A stretch of DNA of 64,000 nucleotides from Fagopyrum homotropicum (taxonomy: Eukaryota > Streptophyta > Magnoliopsida > Caryophyllales > Polygonaceae). Of the stretch, positions 1 to 11,361 are shown piece after piece (positions within the stretch are counted from its first letter, which is position 1; each line of letters begins with the position of its first letter). The DNA lies in NCBI GenBank assembly GCA_033239125.1, contig BSWB01000001.1, forward strand, positions 56,759,501-56,823,500. Direction: 5' to 3'. The notes under the pieces are model-generated. The model worked only from the letters and a program-made list of their open reading frames with translations. It made no database searches and was not told the DNA's origin. The position numbers were made by a program, and so were the translations under genes.

Positions 1-1247
1 TGGCTAAGTATAGAAAATTTCAAGTGTTGTAACCAACTTTGAAAATTTTTGTAGAAGTGATGGTTGAACAGTTTTATTAAATTCTTGCTCCTAGGAGTCG
101 ATGAGATATCATAGATGATCTAGGGAATTATTTCAGAATTTTTATAAGATTATTCGAATTTTAGATTTGAAGCCGAAGTTGGACCTTAACGATCTTTCCG
201 AAAATAGGAAAATGGTTAAATTGCCAGTTTGTAACTAAACTCATCTTTAGGAGTTAGAATATGACTCGTTAGTCTCAAATAAGAGTTTAGGCGTGAATTA
301 TGGAAATTTTGGAAGTTTCGGGACCAAGGGTAAAATAGTCATTTTACCATAAATTGGTACTGTATTAAATTCTGTTATAATAGGATCTACTACCTTAGAA
401 GTCTTAGACTTCTAATTACCTAGAAAGTGTGCTGACACACTTGCCTCCTTTGACAGGCAACCGAGTTATACAGTTACATATTGAGTTGTGATTAAGAGAG
501 TCGAGATCTGATTCAGGTAAGTCCACAGACTTACTTAGCTGGCTTCTTGTATGAGTGTGATGTGTATGAGTGGTGTTTGTTAGTTATAATAAATAACGAA
601 ACCGGATTAGGCCGACTTTATTATTTACGTAATTGACCCAAGTGTATGATAACGGGTCGTGAGATCATTTGCCTAGCTCTTGCGAGAGTCTAGGAGGTTC
701 CCTGCGACTAGCCCAGTCAGGTAGACGGACAGATGCATTAGTACCATTCTGCGTTGGTAAACGGGGATAGGGGCGAGGTTTGGGAATCCCTCGTGTCACA
801 AAATAAGTATCATGAGTAATAACCTATCACCTAATTAAAGATAATAAATGGATTGAGTGTTGCATGTTGATTGTGTATGTTGTGTGTTTGTGCTTTTACC
901 TTTATACTTATGCATAGAATGTTAGTTAACGGTTTTATACCGCTTGTTGATGCCTTGCAGGTTAAGACAGTTGTAGAGAGATCCGGAGGAAATGGTCAGC
1001 CGGGTCCATGTACTCGTTTAGTTGGGGACGGGGATGTCTTCTATTCTTCTTATGCGTCGTTTTAGTATCTTTTCTTGTAAGGCTGATACATATTCTACAT
1101 GTATATATTGTTTACAGTTTTCAAATGTTTTAAATACTTTTGTGTCTTGTTGTACGATCCAAGTAAAATTGTTGTCAAACTATGGTCGGGACCCATTATG
1201 AGGTCCTAACCAGTAGCTCCCCGAGTTCTCAAAATTTGGGGTGTTAC
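1..1247 (+). mobile_element. 3' portion of a Tekay-like Ty3 LTR (family A type)
   Basis: The segment ends in GGGGTGTTACA, the usual 3' end of this LTR class. From about 500 to 1247 it matches the inverted LTRs at 27550 and 34716 block by block. Shared blocks include a GTAAGTC/GACTTAC hairpin at 517-534, a stem-loop at 672-694, and the tail that mentions the same tract before the terminal TGTTACA. The LTR start lies outside the window, so it may be a solo LTR or the end of an element. The short reading frame at 871-1065 lies inside this LTR and is not a gene. Confidence 0.75.
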
Positions 1248-1335
1248 ACATAGTGTCATTGCTACTCTGAGGGTCAGACCCATTGTAAGGTCCTAGCCCG
1301 TAAAGCTTCGAGTTCCCAAAACTTGGAGTGTTACA
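1248..1335 (+). mobile_element. Fragment of a second LTR 3' end
   Basis: About 88 bp that again finish in GGAGTGTTACA and carry the LTR-tail phrase found at 8440-8502 (a CCCATTG..AGGTCCTAGCCCG tract). It is wedged between two other LTR ends, so it is a recombination or nested-insertion remnant. No coding content. Confidence 0.55.
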
Positions 1336-1689
1336 TTTCTAATGCTTGGAATGTTAGATAACAGTTTTATACTGATGTTGTAGATGTCTTACAAGTTAGG
1401 AATGCTGCCGAGTGATTCGGATGAGTGGTAAACCAGGGTTCCTGTACATAATAGGACAGGATTGGGTTATCTTATTATTGTCGTTTGAACGTTCGATGTT
1501 GTTGTGGTTTTGTAAGAACTCAGCTGAAGTCACCTTTCGTTGTATTTGGAATCATAATATTTGCATTAAACTATTTCGTTTTGTCTTTTATTCATTTTGT
1601 CTTTTATTTGTGCCATCTTATTATTGTCTTTTATTTGTGCCATATTGTAACACCCCAAATCCCGAGTTCCTCGGATTTGGGGTGTTACA
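1336..1689 (+). mobile_element. Truncated 5' LTR of element T1
   Basis: It matches 8138-8502 of the T1 3' LTR (same TGCTTGGAATGTTAG start and the same CGTTTGAACGTTCGATG block), but only the last 350 bp are present. It ends at TGTTACA, three bases before a primer-binding site, so it acts as the 5' LTR of T1. The last 45 bp differ from the 3' LTR because an inverted copy of the LTR end has replaced them (see the palindrome entry). Confidence 0.7.
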
Positions 1690-1695
1690 ATATGG
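1640..1695. repeat. Perfect palindrome at the LTR/primer-site junction
   Basis: Bases 1640-1662 are the exact reverse complement of 1673-1695, a 23-bp perfect stem around a loop of about 10 nt. The right arm is the LTR end plus the first bases of the primer-binding site; the left arm is an inverted copy of it. Seen directly in the sequence. Confidence 0.9.
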
Positions 1696-1704
1696 TATCA
1701 GAGC
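1693..1704 (+). other. Primer-binding site, initiator Met tRNA type (T1)
   Basis: TGGTATCAGAGC, complementary to the 3' end of plant initiator methionine tRNA, three bases after the LTR end. It marks T1 as a plus-strand element. Confidence 0.9.
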
Positions 1705-4700
1705 TCTAGGTTGACAACAATGGCCCTCACAATATTCTAAAGGCCGAATAGAAATAAACAGAACCCGCAAGGGGTTTGAGTTTTAAAATGAATTTCATTT
1801 TCAAAATCATGAGCATAGTCAGTCTGGGATAGAATGTATGGGACCACCACTCCTTCCGCGGATCTCGGCAGCATAGTTTATTTGATTATAGTTATATATG
1901 TGGGTTGTAGTTATGCTTGATGGACTTAAGATTTTATAGTAGTATTATTATCGTAAACTTACGTGTATATATATATATATATATTTATATATTCATATGT
2001 ATGCTAGTATCATATTATGATAGTAGGCCTTGTAGTTAGGATGATAGAAAGTTATCATCACCCTTGGACAACGCCTTTTGGTTTAGGATAGTGTACATAC
2101 GAAAATGAATATGCTCAAGTTATCGAGTTAAGCATCACGTTTTAGCGAGCACCCCGGTGATTTCTCGAACTCCTTTAAAGGACATCAAAGCAAAAGAGTA
2201 GTGATGACGTAACCGAAGGACAAACAAATAGAGAGTAACCCTAGTCAACGTAAGCAAAATCGAGATGAAAGCAATACAAGCAAGGAAGAAACATGAAGTT
2301 ATGGAGTGATATGAAGAAGCAATGTTGGAGCATCAATAAAGCAACTAGAGACAACGAACTTAAGGTTCTTTCAAGTGCCACACTGATAAATTGAAGACAC
2401 GAATCAAGTGAAGACAAGTGCAATTTATGAGTGGGTGACTTCTTTGAACATATGAGAGTTACGATTTGAATCACATGGTGAAAACTCACACGGTGGAATT
2501 TCTGTAGTGGAGTAAACCATTTTTCGTCAAGATGAGGAGACTAAGCGACACCAAGAAGAAGGAAGTATGGGTAGATGACGGTCTCAAGAAGATGAGAGAC
2601 GCAACAAGGGGATTTTATTGAAAGACCTAAGATATCAACCAAGAGAAACACGAGTGGATGCTAACTAACGTTAGAGATTTTGAGAAGACGTACTTACGAT
2701 GTCATGAGGCGCGGTTAAGCCTATAAAGGTGGGTCATACGATATAACAAGGCCGAGAAGAGTATAATGTCTTGTGGAAGAAGAAGGAAACATGGAGTGTA
2801 GATCGAGCTAGCGGAGTTTAAGTTAAAGTACCCCGAGCGGGTATCCTTCATGAGAATGGTGACATGAAAAGTGTACAATAATGGTAAGACGTTGACCTTG
2901 GAGAAGTACAGGTATAAGCTAATCGGTGACAACTGAGAACGCATAGGTGCGAGTTGTCTACTAATGAGTGTTGATGGGAAGAGTAACCCAGACTATGGGA
3001 TTGTAAAGGAATAGTAACGACAACCTGTAGTATCCCGATGGTTCAATGGTAGTAGTAATGAGGTATATCAACATAAGCGCAATTGTTTTAATCAAATAAT
3101 GTTGAATGAGTAAAAGCAAGTACCTATAATAGACCTCCTAGGGAGGGATTGTAACGACCCTTTGGCGACCTTCTTAGGCCATGAGATCGGCATAATGGGG
3201 AAAATGACATGGATCAGAACTTATTAAGTTTGATCATGGTGAAGGGGAACTAGTAAATCAAGAGGAAGGTGAGGTTTCCATTGTTGCTTTACGCAAGTGG
3301 GAATATATATAAAGGATGCATGGTATTTTTCGACCTTATGAAACGGATGATATGTTGTCATGAGCAAGAGATGTGTCAAAAGTTTTTAGACTCACCCGAA
3401 GAAGCCATGATGGCTATGGCGTGTAACGGAGAACCCGGATTAGGGCAACACTACAAGCTTAGAGATTATGATGTTAGTGCTTGGTAAAGTAAAGAGTTGG
3501 ATCTTTCAGTTATTTTGGTTGGGGAATTTTGCCTAGCATTCTCCATGGTGCATACTGATACGGTTGTGAGGAAAAAGAATGGACAGTGAAGTTTACTTGA
3601 ATTATCAAAAAATGCGTAGGGCTACCAATAAGAACAGATATTCTCCCCTCGTAGATGACGACTCGCTAGACTAGTTGCATGTGGTTACAAGGTTCTATAT
3701 GACCGACTTGAAATCGGGATGTCACCAGTTTAGGACGAGAAATGAAAGGACCTACGTAAGACGGCATTTCGGACCGGTATGGTCACTACAAGTTGTAGTG
3801 AAGCCATTTGGACATGAGTACGCACGAGGAGTTTAGAGTTATGTAAATATGTATTCATCAGTTTTCTGAATCGAGTTGCAGTGGTGTCGCACAATTTGTG
3901 GTTTTGCAGGTGGTTTCAATGTGGACCCTAACCTCATGCTAGTGATGACAACTATTGTTTTGTGAGATGTACGAGCGATTCTATATGTTCTCATTGTTGA
4001 CGACGTCTTGTTGTACTCTCGGAGTTGAGAGGAACAAGCTTGACATGGGACGACATAATAAGGTTATGCGGGATAAGAATTATGAGCTGAGTTATCTAAG
4101 TGGGAGTTAGGACGTCTGAGGTGACTTCCTAAGACACGTAGTGACAACAAGAGAGATCAAGTTGATCCAACATAGACCAAGGTGGTACATTAGGTGCTAC
4201 CTCCAAGGAATGTTGGGGAGGTACGCAACTTTTAGGTTGGTGGGCTATAACCGTCGAGTTGCAGGATGGTTTTCAGTGATCGACCGACCACGCGCTTCCT
4301 CTCTAAGGAGGTATCCGAGAATTTGTGTGGTTCTATCCGTGTCCGTGAAGCTTTGAAAAGCCGAAGAGGCGAGTGACCTCTACTCCGATTTCTTTGCTCC
4401 GACAAAGAGTCTTGTGGACTTTGTGACAAATAGTGATGTATCCAAGTGGGGCTTGGGATGCGTTTGAAGTAACAAGAGAGGTTTCTCGTATGTGTTGGAC
4501 AATTGTGGGCATATGAGAAGAATGATTGATGAAGGGTCTAGAGTTAGCCGTTTTAATGCACACGCTTAAGATGATGTCGGTATTTTTATGGAGCGACATG
4601 CCAGTCTTGTAAGGAGGATAAGAGTATGATATATATATATATATATATATAGTTGAATACCTGCCAGAGGTGATGGCTAGAGTTGAATAAGGACTTCAGT

Positions 4701-5259
4701 TAGGTGAATCTGTATCATCCGGGGAAGGTGAATGTGGTCACCGACACCCTTAGTATGTTGACGCCTCGAGAGGAGGTGATAGCTCGACTGACGGTCCAAC
4801 TTCAGTTGTAGAGGGATTTAGTAAGATTGAAGATGGTATCCGGTTTCCGGATACAAACATACCCTTGTCCGATTTTGGGGAAGGCTACATGATACGTCGG
4901 GAGAGATCGGAGAGACCAAGAAAGATGTCCGATTTTGATGAGAATCCGGGATAGGATTTCCCGAGGAGAGACACCATAGTTTACCCTAATGTGATGACGA
5001 GCTGTTGAGACACCAACAGTGTGAATGTGTACCGTCAGACAAGGAATAAGATACACCGGAACAACATACATATATATTGGTGAGGCGCGCTTAAGTCCGA
5101 TGTGGCTAAGTACGAAGCTAGTGTGCGACCTGCCATCAGGTCAAGTGTGAGCTCTATAGGACGGGAGAAGGACTTCATCCACTGTCAGTTGCGCAGTGGG
5201 AGTGAGAGGATACCTCCATAAAGGTTATTACAAGTTTTAGACCAAGTAACAATTGTGAC

Positions 5260-6060
5260 GTGATTTGGGTCATAGTGGACCGACTGACAAAGACTGCGCG
5301 TTTCATACGTATTTAGGGAAAGTGTCCGATGAGTCAGCTAGTGGAGGAATTCACTAAGTTGATAGTGAAATTTCATGGAATACCGAGTACCATCGTCTCA
5401 GATCGAGGTAGGTGTTTCACCTCGGGAGTTCGACAACAGGATTATGCCGCTTTGGGGTACCTGTTGCATTTCATAAAACTATCCTCTTCGGATAGAGAGG
5501 AATTTTGTGACCTTGGAGGCCGTACAAAGAGCATGTGTGCTAGATTGGGAAACAAGTGTGATCGGAACACTCCCCTTGATTTGAGTTCTCGTATAAGTAT
5601 AGTCAGCATGTGTCGATTACGATGGATCCCTTAGAAAGCATTACGTGGGAAGAGGTATCGTACACCTTTGTGTTGGAATTCGGGTAGTACATGTTGGGAT
5701 AGCCCCGAGCATATACAAGATGACATCGCTCGAGTAGTGATGATACAAAGTGCAAATACTAGCTTAGCTGAGTTGCTAGAAGACGTATACAGGTAAGAGG
5801 CTCAGACCTCTAGAGTTTAGATATGGAGGAGGTCCAGTAGAGAGTTTCACAGGGCGAGACGTTAGATGTTTTGGCATTAAAGGGGATTTGAGTTCCCGAC
5901 ACTTTGGACTTTTTGAGATCTTGGAACGAGTTTGGGAAGTGGCTTACAGGCTGGCGTTTCCACCAAGAGTGAAAAGTGTTCACCCGGTGTTTCATGTGTA
6001 TCAGTAGAAGGAGTACATACATGACTCGAGGCTTATGGCCGTCAAGATTATCTCATGGCA
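5260..6060 (+). pseudogene. Integrase remnant of T1
   Basis: Ty3 integrase inserts element cDNA into chromosomes. Around 5270-5310 a frame reads VDRLTKTARFIRI, followed at 5329 by an open stretch with SQLVEEFTKLIVKFHG and IPSTIVSDRG, the usual core around the second catalytic Asp. The sequence then frameshifts. At about 5915-6000 it resumes with an EVAYRLAFPPRVKSVHPVFHV-like C-terminal tail. No full DDE core can be assembled without repairs. It sits just upstream of the 3' LTR, as expected for the last pol domain. Confidence 0.7.
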
Positions 6061-6395
6061 AACAAGAAACCAATGAGGCTAATTGGGAAACGGAGGATGG
6101 TATCTTTGGTTGAGTATTACGTTTAGCTAGTAGCATCGATAGGATCGATGGGTTAGATCTTATGTGCATGTATGCTGTTATGTGTAGTATGTTTCCCGTG
6201 CGGGAATATGCGGTATGATCTGTTAGATCTTGACGTGGTATGTTATATGTGTTTCCTGCAAGTATATGTTGATTGCCTAGTGCGGTCTTGTTATGGGAAC
6301 ATGAGTAAGATTTGGTTATCGAGTCGAGAGTTGGCGTGGTTATGGTTCTTGAGTTGTTACCGAGACATGTTTGTCCGAGAGTTCTGCGTTTAGCA

Positions 6396-6431
6396 AGTTT
6401 AGGGGCGAAACTTGTTTTTAGGGGGATCTGT
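6396..6431 (+). other. Polypurine tract of T1
   Basis: An AGGGGCGAAACTTG block followed by TTTTTAGGGGGATCTGT just before TGTAATGCC. The same arrangement (a GACGAAACTT block, then AAGGGGG) precedes the 3' LTRs of A and B2 on the minus strand. It primes plus-strand DNA synthesis. Confidence 0.75.
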
Positions 6432-8502
6432 TGTAATGCCGGGGATTTCAGTTCCGATCGAAGAGGGGAGTTAGTAGTTTTTAGGGGTTGATACCGCCCA
6501 TTCGGCTTAGGGGACCGGCGGTTGCGACCGTCCGCGATCGCGGTTCGGTAGTTTTGCGGGGGCGACTACCCGTCAGAGCGGGAGATGAGAGCATGTTTTC
6601 CTCCCGACATTCCGTTCCTTCCTTTAGATTTCTGACCCCTTGTTTTCTCTTTTTGGAAGTGACTCCTCGGCACCTTGACTCTAGGGAGACCTTTGGGATG
6701 CTTTGACCTATTGTTCCCAGCTGAGATTCTCTTTTTCCTTTCACGTTACCCACTCCTCTTTCTTCTTTCTTTCTTCTCTCTTCCTTCTCTTCCTCCATTG
6801 TTGCTCCTATGCTATCCCTCAAGTGAAGAACCTCTCAATGAATTTTGTGCACGGATCTGGATAAAAAGCTTGAAGGGCAGTAAGTTCTCCTTCTTCCCCT
6901 TCCTCTCTTCTTCCTCCTTTCTCTCCTTCTTCTTTTTTTCAACCCTAGGGTTGTGTAAGCAAAGATTCACTCATGAAAGCCCCTTTATTGAGTTGCATGT
7001 ATGTTACCCTAGCTTAGTACGTGTTGTTGAGCATTGATCTTGTGGTGGAAGCCTTGAGCCAAGCATGCCAACAGGGAGACCTTAGGAGAACTGTTGTACG
7101 ACAAAGAGCAGAAGAATCGCCATTTCTTGAGCTCAGCCACGGGGGCGGGTCCTGTGAGCCGCAGGGGCGGATTTAGTGTACCGTGGAGCGGATTCAATGA
7201 ACCGCGGGGGCGGGTTCTATGAGCTGCGGAAGCAGATTCAGTGACTTTCCGCAACCGCGCCTCTTGTTTTCCGATGTCGCGTCCTTACACCAGTAGGTCC
7301 TCTATCCCTTGAACTCTTGATTCTTCCTTCATCTTATTGTTGATTCATGATAGCATCATGTGTAGGCTGGACTTAGGATAGCCTTGTGAATGCCAAGTAG
7401 TGGCTCGAACCTTAAGTGAGTGTTTGTGGATTGTTCTTGAGCATGAAGTGTGATTGATATCTTGAGGGGATTATAAGACTTTGAGTGTATGGTTTGATCT
7501 TGTGAGCATCCAGAGGTTTGACGTTTGGATGGTATGATCTTGTGGGATCATGGAGACTAGGAATGGATCATCCTAGTATATGTAGTTGGTTTATGATCTT
7601 GCGAGATCATTGGGACTAGAAGTCTAAGGACTTCTAGCATGTTAGAAAGATGTTGATTGTGTGCCTTTTTTGATCAGGCGTTGAGTCCCTTCCTACGGGA
7701 AGCTGAGTATGAGATATAACGGGGTTATCTTTGAGACAGGTAAGTTCACGGACTTACTTATCTAGCTTCTGCGTATTAGTTTATGTACGATGGTGGTGTG
7801 TGTTTAAGTTTTGTTATAACAATGAAACCAGAATAGGATGACCTTTGTACTTTATAATTGGCCCAAGTGTATGATAACGGGCGGTGACATCACTGCCTAG
7901 CTCTTGCGAGAGCTAGGAGGTTCTCTGCGACTAGCCCAAGCAGTTAGACGGTTGGATGCATCAAAACCATTCTTTGCTGGTATACGGGGACAAATGCGAG
8001 TTTTAGGAATTCTCGTGTCATAAACTGAAGTTAAATTAGTAATGAGAATAACGTAAATGGAAGATAATAAACCGGCTTGTGTGTGTGAGCATGATATGTG
8101 TTTATGTTGACTTATGTGTGTAAATGCCTTTATAGTCTTTCTAATGCTTGGAATGTTAGCTAACGGTTTTATACCGATGTTGTAGATGTCATGCATGTTA
8201 GGAATGTTGCCGAGTGATCCGTAGGAGTGGGCAGCCGGGGTTCCAGTACATAATAGGACGGGATCGGTTTATCTTATTGTTGTCGTTTGAACGTTCGATG
8301 TTGTTGTGGTTTTGTAAGAAGTCAGATAGAGTCTCCTTTCGTTGTATTCGGGATCATAGCATTTGCATTGAACTATTTCGTTTTGCCTTTTATTTGTGTC
8401 ATGTCGCAAGATCCGGTGAAATTGTTGTCAGGCTAAGGGTCAGGACCCATTGTGAGGTCCTAGCCCGCAGCATCCCGAGTCCCTCGGATTTAGGGTGTTA
8501 CA
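6432..8502 (+). mobile_element. 3' LTR of T1 (2071 bp)
   Basis: Begins TGTAATGCCGGGG and ends GGGTGTTACA. It contains GC-rich dispersed motifs: GCGACCGTCCGCGATCGCGG at about 6522-6541, and a cluster of GGGGCGG-type repeats at 7138-7260. It also holds a GTAAGT/ACTTAC hairpin at 7740-7757 and a perfect stem-loop (CCTAGCTCT, loop TGCG, AGAGCTAGG) at 7896-7917. No reading frame looks genuine. Confidence 0.8.
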
Positions 8503-9701
8503 ACACTATGTCTCTAACACAATATCCAAGTGATTAGTTGGTGAGGGTTGATGTGTGAGCTTCAATCTCGCAAATAATTACAAGACTCACTGTCGTAAAG
8601 GAGTAAAGATCAAAACATGGACAACAATGTTTTCTTTGAAAAATTAATTAAAAAACTACAATAAAAATAAGTGGATATATAGAAAGTAAAATAAAATAAA
8701 GAAAATAGTAAGACCGATTGGCCTCCGTAGAGTCGATTGACCAAAGACACAAACTTTGTTCCGAAATAAATAAATAACAAGCTATAATTGAAACCTAAGC
8801 GACAGGGCTCAGTAAGGCCGACCAATCTTATTGAGCAATATCAAATGACCTGCTCAGATAACGACGTAAAACAATAAAGGAGAAAGAAAAGGAAAATATT
8901 GTACTTTTATAGGAACAAAAATCAAACATATCAAAGGTAGGATATTAAGAATAAGAAAGCAATCAATATAGCAAATCCAAAGTCCAAATCACCACAACAT
9001 GCATATTAGATAGATTTCAATTGACAATTCCGCAATTGATTGTAAGTCTAGTTTTCCGGAAAACAACTATGTCAAATTATCACGTGGTAAGGACCTTGCT
9101 TAACATACATCAATATTTGTTTCCCTAGTTGATTGTCACATACCCAAGACGGTGTTTATTCTTCACGTCAAACTCAACATGGAGGCATGAGTAGACTGTT
9201 GCATTTTCCATCAACACCTTGAAGAACATATAGCAAATGAAGTTCTCAAACTCGGCTATCACATTTTTTATGGAATAATCCTATAACTGCCATAACTCAT
9301 ACGGACATACATCCAATACTACATAATCAATTCAACATCATAGACCAATGTAGTTGGGCTGTAAAAGCCCTAGAAAAGATGAGAATTAGCCACACATACC
9401 TGAACAAAACTCAATTGCTTTATTAAGGACTCGGAAACAAGCCAATCGATTGTCTTTGAGGTAGTAGGGCCGATTGGCCTTAGTACAATTACAAACAGTA
9501 GAAACTCTAAATTCGTAGAGAAGAAGACGATAAAACCTAAGAAAGCCTTATTTATAGAGAAAGAAATTAACCTAACTACCTAGATCTATCTTCTAATAAC
9601 AACTGATCTTGTATAACTAACAAATCATGTCTTAACTAATGACAAATTTGTCCCTATTGGATAACTACAAATAGAAAACGTCCAAGTGGGAGGGCTGGAA
9701 G
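8503..9701. other. Unclassified AT-rich repeat with GGCCGATCGGCC-type motifs (left part)
   Basis: No gene. It looks like one arm of an old minus-strand retroelement, because a TATA-like CTATAAATAAGGC lies on the minus strand near 9543-9555 with an AATAAA downstream. Variants of GGCCGATTGGCC occur near 8711, 8731, 8813, 9436 and 9467. The same motif reappears at 11424 and 11533, beyond the solo LTR, so the two parts were once continuous. Confidence 0.45.
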
Positions 9702-11361
9702 TCCAATGTTCGCCTCAAAGTGTGCGTGCAAATAAGTTTTAAATTTATAAAACTGAAATTAAGCAAGCGAACCCGCAGTGTACGGATCAGCGTAGTAAAG
9801 CAAGAATTCCAGAGTATCGAACTCAGAGATTTGGGGGATCAAATTCAGTTCACAAATTATCGAGCAAGTAAAGTATAGAAGCTTTGCAAATATTGGGAAA
9901 ACAACAATCCTAAAGATCCAAGTATCCAATTGTGGCAATCGATTCAAGATATTCTATAGATTTAAGGACATAGTTGAGGTTGCAAAGGTATAACTAATGT
10001 AAGGTTGAGTACGGTGAAGTTCCAAAACCCTATATATCTCACCCAAGGACACTCTCTATAAAGGTTTTTGAGGCTGCAATATAGAAAGGATCTAAGGACA
10101 AGAATTACTCTCAAATACCTGCCCAAACTCAAGGAATCAAAGATAAATTAAAACGGTTAAGGTTGTGACACTTGAAACCGAAATAGAGGATGTTGAGTCT
10201 CACTACTACCTAGGAAAGGCAAGCCAAGGCTAGATTAAAGCAAATCTTTAACTTTGGATTAAAGAAAAAGCAAAAGTCGTAAATAAGGGAAAATCACGCC
10301 TAGATCTTGAGAACCACGGCCGTGGAACTCAAGAACAGACCGTGATTTAGGGTGTCGGCGATGTTTCTCACACTCTCAGGGTCTAATCAAATTACGATCG
10401 ATCTATCATTATCTAAGCCACAACTATCAACCCTTCACCTTAGAATTGCTAATGGGTTTTAGCCAACAGTCATCATTATGATATCAATAATCAAATTAAG
10501 AAGAATGAAAGATGAAAACCCTCGAAAACTCAATAATAACTCAAAGTCAATCTCGAAATCCGAACACAAAGTAGTATGTTTATGAATTCAGAAAAGTAGG
10601 AATATAAATCCTCACAATGATCTAGAGAAGTCACAAAGAACGGGATGTCAATCCGTTCTCCAATGAAAACCTTAAAATATCCCGAAAGTACACAATCTCC
10701 GAATCACGTCCTTCACGAATCTCCAATCCTCAAGGTCGAAATGAAACCCTAAGGCCGTCTCCAAAGCTCTAAGCAAAGCTGTAAGCGGGGGATCCTGAAA
10801 ACTCGTTTCTCAAGCCTTTTTATAGCGCGAAATAGGTTTACGAGAAAGCCCAATGACGTGGCTGACGTGGCAATAATGACACGTCACAAAATCACCAAAA
10901 TCACGGTCATGAACAACTTACCACGGCCGTGGTTTAGACCGTGTAACTTTTTGTTGTGCTCCAAACTCACTTCCACGATCATGTTGCCAAATCCATGGCC
11001 GTAATTTAGAGCATGGTTCTTCCAATTCCTTTTCTACGACCGTAATTTAGAGCGTGGACTTCAAAACTCTTTGTTTTTGCCTTTGTTTCGTGACATTCTT
11101 CATTCATGCTCCTTCCTTAGCCTCTCTTATGCATCTTCTTGCCATCGAGCATGATCAAATACTCCTTTCCTTCCTCATTTTGCTCCAATCCAAGCCTTTA
11201 TTCACCTAAAAACAAAACAAAGCTAGTGTAGATCTCTATATCGACAAAGTGGGTGAACTAGCTCATAATTGCTTCAAACTCATATCTAAGAACACAATAA
11301 AGAGGGAAAAACAACTAAAACAAGTGCCTAAAATATAGTCATATTTCATGCTAACATCCAA
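9702..11361 (-). mobile_element. Solo Athila-like LTR with TCCAA target duplication
   Basis: On the minus strand it runs from TGTTAGCATGAAATATG (ending at 11356) to GGCGAACA (starting at 9707). These are the same kind of ends as the Athila-like LTRs at 41906 and 49810. Length is 1650 bp. TCCAA occurs at 9702-9706 and again at 11357-11361, a clean 5-bp target duplication. A TATA box (CTATAAAAAGG) lies on the minus strand at 10815-10825. No internal region is present, so this is a solo LTR left by LTR-LTR recombination. It carries its own palindrome family, ACCACGGCCGTGGT, and variants. Confidence 0.9.

Larger units (their letters stand above)
1705..6431 (+). pseudogene. Decayed internal region of T1 (Tekay-like gag-pol)
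   Basis: About 4.7 kb between the primer site and the 3' LTR. No frame stays open for long, but ordered pol traces can be read in several frames. A reverse transcriptase remnant lies near 3690-3900 (DLKSGCHQF, where the family has DLRSGYHQL). RNase H lies near 4410-4760 (DVSKWGLGCV, then a YHPGKVNVVTD-like end). Integrase core lies near 5260-5460, and an integrase C-terminus near 5900-6010 (a VHPVFHV motif). Order and orientation fit a Ty3 chromovirus. The first 1.8 kb, where gag and protease should be, is too decayed to read. An (AT)n run lies at 1966-1986 and another at 4628-4652. The element is dead. Confidence 0.75.

Noticed and set aside
1966..1990. (AT)n tracts here, at 4628-4652 and near 62460
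   Set aside because: Ordinary microsatellites without further structure.
3146..3170. TGTAACGACCC inside T1 as the start of another LTR
   Set aside because: No matching LTR end, primer site or target duplication could be found, and the surrounding sequence is too decayed.
6675..7037. 120-residue Leu/Phe/Ser-rich frame resembling a membrane protein
   Set aside because: It is a pyrimidine-rich tract of the T1 LTR; hydrophobicity follows from TTC/CTT repeats.
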